DNA from: Ischnura elegans
Taxonomy: Eukaryota; Arthropoda; Insecta; Odonata; Coenagrionidae
Assembly (NCBI RefSeq): GCF_921293095.1
Contig: NC_060247.1
Span: forward strand, 109,077,111 to 109,141,110
Direction: 5' to 3'
Length of the DNA: 64,000 nucleotides
The position numbers were made by a program, and so were the translations under genes. Numbering within the stretch: the stretch's first letter is position 1; each line of letters opens with the position of its first letter. Below, piece by piece: positions 36,401 through 47,779 of the stretch. Below the pieces are notes generated by a model. It was given only the letters and a program-made list of their open reading frames with translations, was not told where the DNA came from and made no database searches.

Positions 36401-39002
36401 TTTTCCGTAAGTCTCCATCGTCGGATCTCATCAAAATTCAAAATTACAATTGCATAAAGGATTCAGCGATCCCTCAGCTACACCCCTAAAAATTCATTTC
36501 ATCATCATCTACCATGACTGTTGAAATATAACAATCCTCCCCTCCCTCCTCTGCACCCATTATGTGCATATCTCAACCTGGACCAATCAACTGAGTGCGA
36601 TTCCTATATCTGGGAAGAGTATCCGCTTGCAGCCGAACGGGAAGGGCAAGTCTCGAGGGAGATGACCAGAATAGGACGTGGGAGGAGGAGGAGGCAGAGA
36701 AAATGGGCTGAAGGCAAGCACCATTGAGAAGAAGGAGAAGGCGAAAAACGGTGGAATTTTGCGGGGAAAGGCTTGAGAAAGGGGAGGGGGTGCGCGTGCT
36801 CGAAAGTGGGTCGGGGGGATGGGGGAGTGAGGGGTGGAAGTCGAAAAAATGGAGGGGAGAGAAGAAAAGAATCTAGCCATCCGGGCAGCCCGCTTGAAAT
36901 AGTGGTCCCGCTCAGCGGTGCGACCAAAATAGACGGACTGGGAGGCTGCGAACAGAGGTGTATTTCAGAGCGTCTTAAGGGAAGGAGAGAGGTTGGGATG
37001 GCGTCTGGTTTTTGTGAGGATGTGGGCGGGGAATTTGGAGGGGGGCAGAGAAATTGAAATGAGTTCTCGCGCCCGCAGTTTGGTAATTGGAAATACTGCA
37101 TGCACGGCGGTGGAACTTGGCAGAAGAGGAAGGAGAAGATGATTGGTCCGTTCCGCTCCCCTTTTCCTCCTACTCCGTTCGTATTATTAACTTCCCTACG
37201 GCTCCTTTCGTTCCGATTGAAAACTGCCTGTTGACGGAAGAAATGATGGAATCACGTGACGCATATCATTCACGGTTGGCGTAATTGGCCTCTCTTACTG
37301 TAAGCGGGGAAAATTAAACTTCCTCTACAAGCATCGCCTTTTCCGCTCTTACAAAGGCGATCAGTCAATGCATCCTATCTTATTATCCATTTTTCTGTTT
37401 TACGATACAAGCGCTGATTTACCAATATTCATCTATACGGCAAAGATAAATTGGAATGGATTAAGCAATTTCATAGCATTTAATTCTTTTAAGTACGGCT
37501 TAAGTCTTAAGTCAAGAACGAGTATATTCATTCCAGTAATATTTTTTATCACTAACCATAAGTAAAACTTTGTCTTCAACGACTTTTTTCTTGCTTTTGC
37601 GTGATTATAGCTATTTCAAATATCGCTAATGCATTACCCAAAATCTAAACTGTAAAATATTGTCACTTATATTTTCGAGAAATTTGAAATGATGCAACAA
37701 ATTTATTCATACGAATGAATTTTGAATACTTACCATAGAATTTCGTCATCATCTTGCTGTTAATTTCAAATATTGAAAATTCAACCGGTATTTTTTTCCT
37801 AGTTAGAGCGCAAAAATATGGTGTGAAAAAGCTAACTGGAGGCAGTCTAGTCCATATATGACCCTTTTTCTGATACCCTAGCCATTTTATAAAGTATTTT
37901 TCTCGCTTCATAATGAAACCCAATTTAAAATTTACATCGATGGACAAATTCCTTTGCTACCTAAAGTGACTCATTTGTTCTTATTATCAAATATGGGTGT
38001 ATTTGAGATCCGCGTTAGCCTTCCATTGCCTACAATGATTAAATATAGTGTCACCAATTCCGGCCTGTACTATAATCATCTCTTAACAATTCCATGATAT
38101 GGTGTACTCTCACGCGGCAATCAGCGAGCCAGCTTACTGCTGGCCAATGGCAAGAATATTTGAGTATGCATCTGCCCCACCTCACTTTCTGCTTTTATTT
38201 TTCTCCCAACGGGTATGTTTCCCTTGTAGGAAAAATCCTTTACACAGCTTTCTATGGAATGAATAATCCGTTGCACTTTCTAGGGGAAATTCGATACGCC
38301 ATTATGCTGGATCGCGGGCCGTAGGCCAATAGTTCGAATCCGAATTGATTATCCTGATATAATCCCAGCTATTGCTTGGTGTTTCCCATTTTTAAAGCTT
38401 CGTGGTAGACGACATAAAAATGAATTAGCTTCCCGACTCTAAATGTGAGAAAGCCACGTCTTAATAGCCTATGACAAGGTGAGCTCTATCCTCACCTATA
38501 AGAAATCCCTCTGGATGGAAACACGGAGCGGTGGAATGATCTAGTTCTGTAGCCATCCCGAGATACAGTGCAGTAGTCATTCACTACAGGAGCACTCCCT
38601 ATACAACTTTTTTGGTCAAATGACGGAGAGAAACATTAACCCGGCACAGCCAACAGGAGCGACATAATCCAAACTCAGGTCTCCATTGGAAACTCCTTCA
38701 GTGGCAGCAAACAATGGCACATCCTGCACACGTAATCCTTCCGGTTGCCATGCTGAACACGTCTGTCGCCAATGCGCCGGCCGTATCCTTCAGAAGACAG
38801 AATATCGCGCACCTTCGCTACGAACATATCGAACTCGCAATAACACATCCAAGATCGGCACAACATCCCGAGCTTCCACACGCACCTACGAAGGCCTAGA
38901 AGGTTTGTAGTTTTGTGCGTAGTATATGTATTTTTTGAAGATGAAAAAAATATATTGTTTTCCCTCGAGAGGAGAGAGAAGTGGCTGGTCCCAACTCACC
39001 AT
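33266..39002 (-). CDS. Mlc2: Muscle myosin regulatory light chain 2
   Basis: Regulatory light chain that wraps the myosin heavy-chain neck in striated muscle and tunes contraction through phosphorylation. Five coding exons, 39000-39002, 35003-35170, 34221-34401, 33849-33921 and 33266-33440, join in frame to 600 nt (199 residues plus TAA). Introns are 3829, 601, 299 and 408 bp, all GT-AG. Residues 1-38 form a Lys-rich then Pro/Ala-rich extension typical of insect muscle forms. KRTGSNVFSMFSQKQ (37-51) holds the MLCK-type site, Ser41. The one canonical EF-hand loop is residues 63-74 (D63, D65, D67, G68, I70, D74). The middle PINFTQLLTLFANRM and DEDEVVIAAFK blocks and the acidic Gly/Glu tail are family-diagnostic. 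The start codon stands alone before intron 1. Weaker ATG|GT sites at 37734-37736 and 35955-35957 are alternatives for exon 1; exons 2-5 are secure. Confidence 0.93.
33849..33921 (-). CDS. Mlc2: Mlc2 coding exon 4
   Basis: 73 nt between ctcttacag|GT and GAGAA|GTGAGT, entering in phase 1 and leaving in phase 2. Encodes SDEDEVVIAAFKSFDDEGK and IDSEK, joining the two lobes. Too short to stand out as an open frame. Confidence 0.93.
34221..34401 (-). CDS. Mlc2: Mlc2 coding exon 3
   Basis: Acceptor cctccgcag|G, donor GGAG|GTTAGT. Encodes AFQLMDADKDGIIGKNDLRA (the calcium/magnesium-binding EF-hand) through FTQLLTLFANRMSG. The most conserved part of the family. Confidence 0.95.
35003..35170 (-). CDS. 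Mlc2: Mlc2 coding exon 2
   Basis: 168 nt, 56 complete codons, acceptor cccctgcag|GCA, donor GAG|GTAATT. Encodes the basic/Pro-Ala N-terminal extension and the phosphorylation segment. GAC AAG GAG follows GCA, so an upstream ATG gives M-A-D-K-E, as in insect homologues. Confidence 0.95.
35171..38999 (-). other. Mlc2 intron 1 (inferred)
   Basis: A 3.8-kb intron if the 39-kb start exon is correct. It contains a purine-rich GC block at about 36640-37080 and a tRNA-derived SINE at about 38311-38510. Open frames of up to 194 codons within it on both strands (35.0-35.6, 36.6-37.1 kb) are compositional and carry no domains. First introns of muscle genes often hold enhancers, but I can point to no specific site. 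Confidence 0.55.
38311..38510 (+). mobile_element. tRNA-derived SINE, degraded
   Basis: B-box-like agttcgaatccga at about 38331 and the family 3' block aaggtgagctctatcctcac at about 38477, in the same relative order as the copies at 17.0 and 47.2 kb. Confidence 0.55.
39000..39002 (-). CDS. Mlc2: Mlc2 coding exon 1: start codon only
   Basis: Minus-strand GCAGCAGACATG|GTGAGTTGG: a good initiation context followed immediately by a strong donor, at the edge of a GC-rich promoter-like block. Only the initiator Met is encoded here. Inferred, not proven; a transcript would decide. Confidence 0.6.
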
Positions 39003-39470
39003 GTCTGCTGCTTAGTGGTGGAGAGAGGATTCGGAGCAGGCGAGCTGTGGGGCACAGTCGGTTAGAACCCACTGAGGGTGCTACGACGCCGCGCTTGGAC
39101 CTAGGTGACTTTCCCCCCTCCCCTGCACCCCTTCCCCTCCCGTTCGCCCCTCTCCGCGGATCCGCCAATCAGGAGGCGAGACGCGACCAACCCATCCCAC
39201 CAGCTAGCCTCCTTACCTCGTCTCCCCCTTCCCTCCCAACTCCCCCGCCCATCTCTGAGGGTCCCGGTCGGCGGTTCCCGGGGCTGCTGGCCGCGGGGAG
39301 GCCTGGTGCCAGAGCCACCGCTCCTTATTTAGCCAAGGCGAGAACCACGCCTCCAGTGGCGTCTTCTGGGACCCTCCACGCATTTGGGCGGGGGGGGGAG
39401 TGGGGAGGCCTGCTTGATAGTGGTCATCGCCTTCGAGGACGGCAATCGGTCGAACCCCTTTGACGTCTTG
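39003..39470 (-). promoter_or_regulatory. Mlc2 5' UTR and promoter region, GC-rich
   Basis: About 470 bp of GC-rich DNA immediately upstream of the inferred start codon, in contrast to the AT-rich surroundings. A TATA-like GGCTAAATAAGG (minus strand, about 39330-39341) would put transcription start near 39300 and give a 5' UTR of about 300 nt. No exact MEF2 or CArG consensus was found. Confidence 0.4.
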
Positions 39471-39479
39471 AGTTAATCA

Positions 39480-42400
39480 TCGCATTCCCGCTCGGAAAAA
39501 TTGTCCTTCCCTTGCGCAACGGTCGACGGCGGAGTAGCTTCATCAGCGTCTTCCATTTGCACGTTGAAGGACTTCTAATGCGGCATTTTGTTTTTATATG
39601 CAGAAAGTTGACTATTTTGCGGCAAAACGTAGTCGTCCTTTACACAGATTTTGAAATGGATTACGGTTTATCCCTTTTCTTCCGTGGTTAACAACCTATT
39701 TTGGATTACTACGTGAAATTGTCCCTTGTTACTAAAATAAGCTTTTAAAAAAACACCTGTGATTTCAATTGAGATAGTTTGGGAGATCTAATCTTCATGG
39801 CTCAACGGAGTGAAGTATGGATTATAACGAATATAAAATCAAATCATGCGGTTAAAAGGACTGGCAAAATGAATACAATATTGTATTTCAAGTCCTCTCT
39901 ACAAGGGACGATAAGTTTTACAAAGACGATATTTTTCCGCAAAATAACCAACTTTCTATTTATCTAAGACCTTCTGTATTCCTCTTTCTTATTCAATAGG
40001 AGACGGAAAGAAACGAGAAAGTATATTGAGAAGAACAAATAGAGAAAAAAATTCAAATGGTCATAGCTCAAAAAAGAAGGCATGGTTGTCAGGGAGGATA
40101 GCCCGTTGTCTAGAAAGGGTGGAATAATTGTTGTGATTATCACAAAGCAAAGTAGCCCCCAATGGTCTGTAGGGTTGGTAATTATCTAGGGGACAATGGT
40201 AGTACGAAAATAATAGTTCCGCCAGCGCCTACGGGGTTGGGTTTAGGGAGAGGGGGGGGGCAGATACCCCGGAAGGATTGAATCGGTACGTGTGGCAAAG
40301 CCTCGAGATGTTTTGGAAGGGGAGCGAGGGAGAATTTGGTGTCCCATCCGGGTGAGGAGGGCTCAGTGAGACGGGTGGAGTGCCAAAATGCTTTCGTATT
40401 GGGGGGGAGTTAGGGGGTGTTCCCCTCTTCCACCCTCCCTTCTGCGTCTCACAGGGAAAAACGAGGTCAAGCATTGCATTAACGACAGCTCCTACAGAAA
40501 TGGGCACCGAACACTAACATAACACGAAGTACTTTCAGGATAGACCCGGCAGGGAAAGGCCGTCAGAGTAACTACTTTTTCATTAATTTCTAAATTTAAT
40601 TTAAAGTGGCTGAAAGATTTAATCAGTTACTGGCCTAACTAGACAGGTTACTGGCAAGTGGTAGAATTTTTTAATAGTAAATACTGGACTTCACAAATGA
40701 CTGTTAAAGTTTACCAATTGCCAATAGATTTCACCGATGAATTGGAGATATTATTTTCATTATCTAGGGGAAATAGCCGGTCACTAACGGATTACTAACA
40801 CATCAATGATAAATTAGTCCGTTACTGTTGAAGGTACCATGTTGTTTCGGGATTCTCCACGCACTATAAAATGGAATGGCAGTAAAAACAAACATTTGTT
40901 TTACGTAGGTTATCTTTCGACGAGTTCTATTTCTGCTCCCAATCAGTTCTAATGATAACTTCTTCTTAATGAAGGGAAGCCTAAGGTAATGTAAAGTTAC
41001 TATTTTTGTGGACTAATTAAAAGCAAGAATAAAGTCCGAGGACTCGTATAAAATATTTTGCAATCCAAATTGGATAATATGTCTGCATTCCATATAGTAA
41101 CGCAGAATTCCATAAGTTAGACCATGTTCATATTTATATATGGCTAAAATCTCCCACGTTTAGTTACTGAGTAGAAATGCTCTCTCTTTTTTTTAAGTCT
41201 TTTGATTAATAACGATACAGAAAAGGCTTAGTCGTAACACCCCCCGGAAAAAAATGGATTTACGTTCGCATATGATCCATGTAATGGGTTGAGACGATGA
41301 CGATTGATATCGAGGCAAAGTGAGGCCTGGGTGTCACACTCTTTCTAAAGAACAACTGAAAAGAAAAAATATTCTATTAAAACAATTGATCCCCCATTTA
41401 TAGTTTCAAAATCACCAGCGCGAGAGGTTCCAGCAGACATTAAGGAATACCTATCTCTGTTTCTTTCATGCATACTTGCACCGTTAAAGGTGGTAACTGC
41501 AACCTAAATTTTATTTCAAATCCATCAAAAATTTGAAAGACAATTTAGATCTAAATAACCATCTTTTACTTTCCAAATGAGAGTAAAAGAAACATAAACA
41601 GGTGCACCTGATTATCTTCTGAAAACCTCATGTGCTGGTGGTTTCGAATTTTGACGAGATCTGAAGCCTAATATTTTATATTGCTCCATTGTAGGAGTTC
41701 TTCGAGCATCAACCACTATGGAGTTAGGCGGAAAGAATTTTTGATTTGTCGGGGTGTTATTCAACGCAATTAAACACATGTGCTATCAAAAAGAGGAGGT
41801 TGATTCTAATTTTACGGGTCATACAACCTCCAAATATTACCAGAGACTCAGTCGATGGACAGCTTTCCGCTTTCCTGATAGTAATAAGCGTTTTGGCCTT
41901 CCTTCCTTCTATTTGCTATTTTCGCCATGAAGCGTGCAATTCATTTTATTCATATGAATCATGCGAGCCTCTATGACTTTCTGCGTAACCGTTGGGATTA
42001 AAGCTCCGTAATTTTGTGCATACGATAAGTGAGCCTAATTACTAAAGTATAATAGATGCAACGATGGTTGTTTCGAGCATATTCTAAAAAAATATTGAGA
42101 ATCGAAGTTCAGGAAAAGAAACGGCACCATTAAATTCAACTAGTTATTTTTGCAATCATATTACTAGCCCGCGGTTTCACCGGGCGGTTCATTAACATAC
42201 CTGTATGGTTTTTATGATATAAATTAGTATGGAAAAAGTGTTTAATGTGGTACGTTGAGGCAGTTGTCGTTGCCAATCTCAGGGAAGCAAAATTGCATAC
42301 ATCAGTTCTTATGGATGAAGGGATAGTATAGATGTATAAAAAGCTAATCAGTTATTAAGTGGCTGACACCATATTAAATAAATGTAACCATTTATAATTT

Positions 42401-43480
42401 TTTCCACGAAGTAATAATAATACACATTTCTTCCGTACATATTTACAGCATACAGGTAATTATTTCCATTCAGGGAAGTAAGGTAGCCTGTAAGGCAATA
42501 AGCCTGTAATTAGGCTAACTGCAGAATTCTTAAATGTGGAAATGAAAAAAATTGAACCAAAAATATTCATTACCTAAAGAAAAACATTGAAAGGAGTTTT
42601 GAGCTTAAAGATATATACTCAAAACTGTAATGACTGTAAAATGAATTACAATATAGAAGGTATAACACATATAAAGTCAGGCATAATTTACAGAATACAT
42701 ATACAGTTGCTTTACAATAACGTTTCAAAACCAATATAAAGTGGGTCAAAAACGCCCCGTGTGTACTTTAAAGTTAGTGGAGATCACTTGGGTTCGAGTT
42801 TTTCTCGTTTTTAACCCAGGCTAGAATCTGTAACTAATAGCTTGCATGGTCATTTTTATTCTGAGTTTACCAACACATAAAAATTGTAGATAACCAAATA
42901 CGCATCTCACCACAAGTGGTTCAAATTAATTACCATGGTTACATTTGCTTTTGAATTAATGGTATTATTTTAAATAATTACAATGGCGTCGAGAATGATT
43001 TCAGAGCCTTGGAAGCCCCTCTCATTCTGTTTTCTGTCTGCCCTACATCCCATCGACCACTATTTGAGCTAAAAATATACGAGTTTGGGATTCTTTCTGC
43101 TCCGTCAAAAAGTTAAGTCACCTGACCTATTTTTCTATTTGCAAATCTTCGATACCAGAAAGCAACTAAAAGAAATTACTATTTATAATCTTTCTTAATC
43201 AGATGATTAGGTTTAACTGAGCAACCTGCCAGGTTTTTCTGTACCTTCATTAACGATTAAACATAATTCCCTTTGCAAATCTCTGGTAAGACCTCAAATC
43301 TAGTGACACGTTCCTATTTCAAATTTTATGACTATTCTAGCTTCCGTAATATGGTCTCCAATAGCTGACGCATGGCAAGGGTAATTAATGGTTACAGCGA
43401 CTTCGAACTCAGGTCCATCTTTTTTCCCACATATTTAAGTTTGATAAAAGTGCTTAGGGTATCTCACTCCCAGTCTATAA
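39480..43480. other. Intergenic DNA, nothing firm
   Basis: Includes a G-rich patch at about 40200-40460 with homopolymer G runs, and a short ctagcccgcggtttcaccggg at about 42164 that resembles an edge of common retroposons but is too short to call. No exon recognised. Confidence 0.45.
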
Positions 43481-43491
43481 TAGCAATGTTA

Positions 43492-44770
43492 CGAGGGTCG
43501 TTAAATAAGTCTTTAGAAAGAGGTATAAAAACAAATTATATTGGGCCAATTTTTTTGTGTGTTTCATTATAGGCACATTTCAGCTGTATACATTTCTGCA
43601 AGCATTTTAAGCCGTCCAAAAAGTAGAATTTCGGGACATCCTCAAAGTAGGCATTATTTTGGGTGACGACCTCCTCCTTAGGCGTAAACCTTTGTCTGTC
43701 GAGCCATTTTTTCAGGTTTTGAGATTAGAATTATGCTACTGGAGGCCCAATCTGGTGAATATGGTGAATTCTGTAATAATTGAAACTTTAATTCCGTAAT
43801 TTTGGCTATTGCTACAGAACTGGCGTGCAACCGTGCATTGTCTTGTTGAAGGAAGAACATTTTATATTTTAAATAAGGATACTTTTCTTGATTTCTACCA
43901 TCAACCGGTCCAATAATGATGCATTATACTATCCTGTTATCGTTTTTCCCTTTTTGCAAGTAATCGATGTAGATTATTCCACACCCATCCCAATATATCG
44001 TTGCCATGACCAGACCGGTCCATTTCATCATCTTTGGCTGCTTTGGAGATTGTTCATCCTCAAAATTCCATTGTTTTACCTGTTTTTTGCCTCTGAAGTG
44101 TAGTGATGCATCCATATTTCATCGAAAGTTATGTATCGACATGAAAAATCATGCTGATTGCGAAGGAAAAGCGCCAAAACAGTCTCTGAGTTGACCACAC
44201 GATTGCGTTTAGTCACCACTGCGAGCAAACGCGGCAGCGATATTTCCGAGATTTTTTTCACACCCTAATTTTCCTGCAAAATTAATGCAATTGCGCATTG
44301 CGATATACCTGTGGCCTTACCTATATTGCAGCTTACCTATATTACTTTGATTCGTCCATCACATAAAACCGCATCATGGATTTTTCCAATCATTTCGGGG
44401 GTATACAGTTCCTCAAAGCATCCGGAACGATGTTCATATTTTTTGAATGTACGGCCTAATTTAAATTGATTAACCCAATTGTAAATAGTTGCAAGCACAA
44501 AAGCAGATGCGCCATGAACTCTATGCAACTCAGATTTGATTTCCTTCAACGTTAACGCTTTCAAAAACAAGTCTTTTATCACCGCACGAAACTCTCTTTT
44601 ATGCCTTTTTATAAACAAGTGAAAGTTGTTCAATACAATCGGTAACAACAATGAAAGTATGGGATAAATGCAGCTGACTAGTCGCGATTGCTTCTTTTTG
44701 GTTAACATTAATATTTGATACCAAATGAGCAATTTATCGGAGATTCTAAGGACTTATTGTACGACCCTTT
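43492..44770 (-). mobile_element. Mariner transposon, full length
   Basis: Terminal inverted repeats of about 30 bp: left cgagggtcgttaaataagtc from 43492, right its imperfect inverse ending gacttattgtacgaccc at about 44767. TA dinucleotides lie on both sides (43490-43491 and 44771-44772), the obligatory mariner target duplication. At about 1.28 kb it is the usual mariner length. The transposase reads on the minus strand and is broken. Confidence 0.92.
43678..44650 (-). pseudogene. Mariner transposase (inactivated)
   Basis: Cut-and-paste transposase of the Tc1/mariner superfamily, in four minus-strand pieces in shifting frames. The N-terminal DNA-binding part (about 44337-44650) has a FRAVIKDLFLKALTLKEIK helix-turn-helix region, ATIYNWVNQFKLGRT and TPEMIGKIHDAVL. 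Next come a piece at 44076-44261 with FDEIWMHHYTSE, one at 43924-44115 with VMATIYWDGCGIIYIDYL, and a C-terminal piece with QQDNARLH and NSPYSPDWAS. All three catalytic Asp positions expected for the D,D34D triad (FDE, YWD, SPD) are still encoded, but frameshifts and stops separate them. The initiator Met is not preserved. Confidence 0.88.
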
Positions 44771-45507
44771 TACCATCAATTTACGAATTTCAGCTGATGG
44801 CAATAGCGTGTAATAGGATTTCAAAATGCATGGGCCATGCTGAGTATCTTTTTTTCCTCCCACTGCTGCTTGGATTGGGCACGTACGATTTCCTGGCTGT
44901 TCCAGTTGGATCCCTGCCTTGAATAACCCAATGATCCCTCATCAGGTTCAATTTCTCAAGATGCAATACCTTGAGGTCCTCAACCTCCTCTCATTGATAA
45001 TTCAAGTTTCAAGAACCTTCACAAAAGGAAGAGAGAAATAAATGGATTCTCTTCTTATCACTAGAGCGCGGAAAAAAAGTCTCCAATATTTCAAAAAAAG
45101 TCGCCTAAAAAGTCTTCAATATTTTTTGAAAAAAGTCTCTTGAAAAGTCTGAGTTATTTTCATGAGAAAGTGGCTGAATTTAGCTGAATTAATGGAGAAA
45201 AGAGGGTATAGATGCGGATTCGTGGGTTTACGTGTTATATTATGGACTTTTCAGACAGGAGATCACCATAATATACAAAATATTTTGTTAAATTTTGAAT
45301 AGCGCTTGCTTTTATGATCAGCAATTGTTTAAGAATATAGTTGACCCCTGTAATTATTTAGCTGATCAATAGTTATCTTCATTTTGAAATAGGGATATTA
45401 AAGTCAAGTTAAAGGCTATGGATAACAGATTTTATTCATTAATTGCATGATATAAAATAAAGGGAAAAAACTTATTTTCATTCACTTTGAGTTGTATTAC
45501 AAAAAAA

Positions 45508-46595
45508 TTATTTAATGAAGTAGTGATAGATAAGGTATTTTTCTATGTTTTCCATGGTAAATGTTGTGCGACGTTCGGTGAAAATAAGTTTATACGTCGA
45601 AAACGATCGCTCTACTTCACATGTTGTAATAGGAGCATATCGCAGCGTAGCCACTTCACTTAAGGTGAGTTTTTGTAAAACATTAAATGTCTGCCCCTTG
45701 ACCTCTCCGTTGAGAATCTGAGCTATACCAGTCATTGACTTGAAGCCTTCATTTTTATCCAAAACATTGCACAATTTGCCATAAACACTTACGGCTTGTT
45801 CACCCTTTACACATTCAAGTTTCTTCTTCTCATCCATTATTGTTGACACCGAATCACTGAGGCTCAGGATGGAAGATTCAAGATATTTGATTTTTTCTAC
45901 CAACAACCCAAAGGATGCTGAAATACATATCATATTCAATGGGCGTGTTCTATCTTCAAAGAGTTCTAGAGCATTTTCTATACATTCTGCATCGTCTTCA
46001 GGGTCAATATTCTGTATAAACTGAAGTAAAAAATTAACAATTTTCCTCTTCTTATTTAGAACCTGTAGTTGTAGTTATTTTTAACTGAGCAAAATTGCAG
46101 GAATTCTATTTCGTATAATGAAATTGATTCATCAGCCACAATCATAACTAAAAATAATTGCTTACATTCTTAATTTTCTCGAAGTGTTGTGCATTGAACA
46201 CGCAAGCTTCCAGCCATGTTCCAAATCTCGTGATGACTGGATTCGGAGGCAATGGCAGATCACAGCAAAATGTTTAGTATATTTCCACGCGCGATAGTGC
46301 TTTCAAAAATACCTACGAAAATATTAAATATTATTTCTGCAGTAATATATTGGAAATTTTATTTTTATTTTTTTAACAGCTAGTACCTACCTTCTTTGGT
46401 AGAGACCCACTTATTTGCAGTGGGAAGTATTTTGCGAATTTCTTCGCATACTCTGTGAAGATCATGCACTTTGCAAGTGATGTGAATCACTTTAGGGTAG
46501 AAAAACACCAAAACATTAGCGGCTAAAACCATGTACGCCGCTCCATCGGTTGGGAGAAGTAGTAAATTCTCTCTAGCATTATTATCTCCAAACAA
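45508..46595 (-). pseudogene. hAT transposase, exons with defects
   Basis: Three minus-strand exon-like pieces. Piece 1 (about 46391-46595): LLLPTDGAAYMVLAANVLVF, HITCKVHDLHRVCEEIRK, from the RNase-H-like core with one catalytic Asp. Piece 2 (46166-46312, acceptor ttttcgtag): VFLKALSRVEIY, a stop, then LPLPPNPVITRFGTWLEA and HFEKIK. Piece 3 (45508-46020, acceptor ttttacttcag): acidic FIQNIDPEDDAE, then the C-terminal dimerisation region LRYAPITTCEVERSFSTYK with LIFTERRTTFTMENIEKYL. Order and motifs match hAT transposases of the KRAB/BED-less animal type; an N-terminal BED zinc finger was not recognised. The stop in piece 2 and a phase mismatch between pieces 1 and 2 indicate inactivation. Confidence 0.85.
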
Positions 46596-47168
46596 GGAAG
46601 CTTACTTGCAGTTACTTGCATAGTGAAGCATACGCGGTCTGCTTGGCTTCTGAAGACGTCTGTCCTTTCACCTTGTACATTTTCTTGGGCTGGGCTGCAC
46701 AAACGAGCGGACGATGGTCTTGCGACGCTTGGGGACCTCAGCAAATGACTGAAACTTTACGCGGCTTACTCGAATATATAGAATTGTTATTCAAGTATAC
46801 CGGGACAAGCCACGGTGATAACTTTTTTTGGCTAAATGGTTTTTCCTCTGTGAATTTTCGCACAATTCGTGCGTATAGAATTGTGTTCATACAATGTGTA
46901 TGCATTCACCAGTCCTTGTTGAGCCTTCATTTTTCCTCTTCGACCGAGTGCCAAGAGCGCATTGTTTGCCTCTCTACAATGTAGGCTCATTTCGTAACCA
47001 TCTACACTCAACGTGAGAATTTCACTTCGTCGGAAATTCTTGATAACCTTTCATATATTTGTATTTCCACTAACTTTATTCATTTTTTCACTAATCTCCT
47101 GCAAAAAAGTAGAGTGTAGATAGCATACATATGTAGATAGCATGCATAGATAGATAGTTAGCATACAG

Positions 47169-47385
47169 TGTAGCGCTGTCCCCTTGTCAGCAGACCACCC
47201 GGGTTCAAATAAGTTGGTTCATAATGTCCCTTTGTGAAGTCTCTGGACACCCTTAGCAAAAAAAGGGTGAGGTAGCCCAGGGAAAGAAACAATGTTAGAA
47301 TATAACATGCAATTGGATAAGTACGTGGTGAGCTCTACCCTCACATAACCAAACAACCTTCGAGTTGAAGCACTGCATGGGTTTA
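47169..47385 (+). mobile_element. tRNA-derived SINE nested in the hAT
   Basis: B-box-like cccgggttcaaat at about 47198, then the family 3' block tggtgagctctaccctcaca with caaccttcgagttgaagcac. Lies between the transposase coding region and the right hAT terminus, so it inserted after the hAT. Confidence 0.65.
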
Positions 47386-47779
47386 CTTCATGAACGGTGG
47401 AGTAATCGAAAGAATTCATGGCAGTTTCCGGAGCTATTAATAAAATTCCGCGTCAGCAATTGTTAGTAGCTTACATTTTACGGTAAATATCTGCTTCGTG
47501 TAGTATGCACCGCATAATTAATTAGATTTGTCCAACACAAAGTTGAACAAGTGTGGTAACAACAGCCAAATATTAACTTTGGCAAGTATTTTCAATAAAA
47601 AGTCCCAGAAAAGTTTCTTTTTATCGGAAAAGTCACGCCACATCAAAAAAGTCCCAAAAAGTCTCTAAGAAAATCATTAAAAACGGTTATATTTAATGAG
47701 ATTGGCGAAGATTTGTATTTAAAACCACAAAAGTCCCACTTTTACAAAAAGTCGAAAGACTTTTTTTCCGCGCTCTAGA

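Larger units (their letters stand above)
45061..47778 (-). mobile_element. hAT transposon with matching terminal inverted repeats
   Basis: A 22-bp perfect terminal inverted repeat: left CTAGAGCGCGGAAAAAAAG... at 45061-45082, right its exact inverse at 47757-47778. Inside the left end five AAAAGTC motifs lie at 45075-45149. Inside the right end six more in the same orientation lie at 47598-47753, as expected for transposase-binding subterminal repeats, though strikingly direct rather than mixed. hAT transposase exons are on the minus strand. A SINE is nested at 47169-47385. No clear 8-bp target duplication was found (tatcacta versus tagaagca is only 4 of 8), so the flanks have decayed or rearranged. 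Confidence 0.85.

Noticed and set aside
36604-37101. 165-codon Pro/Ser-rich minus-strand frame and its sense-strand mirror
   Set aside because: Compositional product of a purine-rich block inside the inferred Mlc2 intron; both strands are open together.
37734-37736. Alternative Mlc2 start exon (ATG|GTAAGT)
   Set aside because: Strong donor, but the ATG context is poor and the neighbourhood lacks promoter-like sequence. Kept only as an alternative to 39002.
42160-42195. Retroposon edge (ctagcccgcggtttcaccggg)
   Set aside because: Resembles a motif seen at the edges of many retroposons but is too short and isolated to assign.
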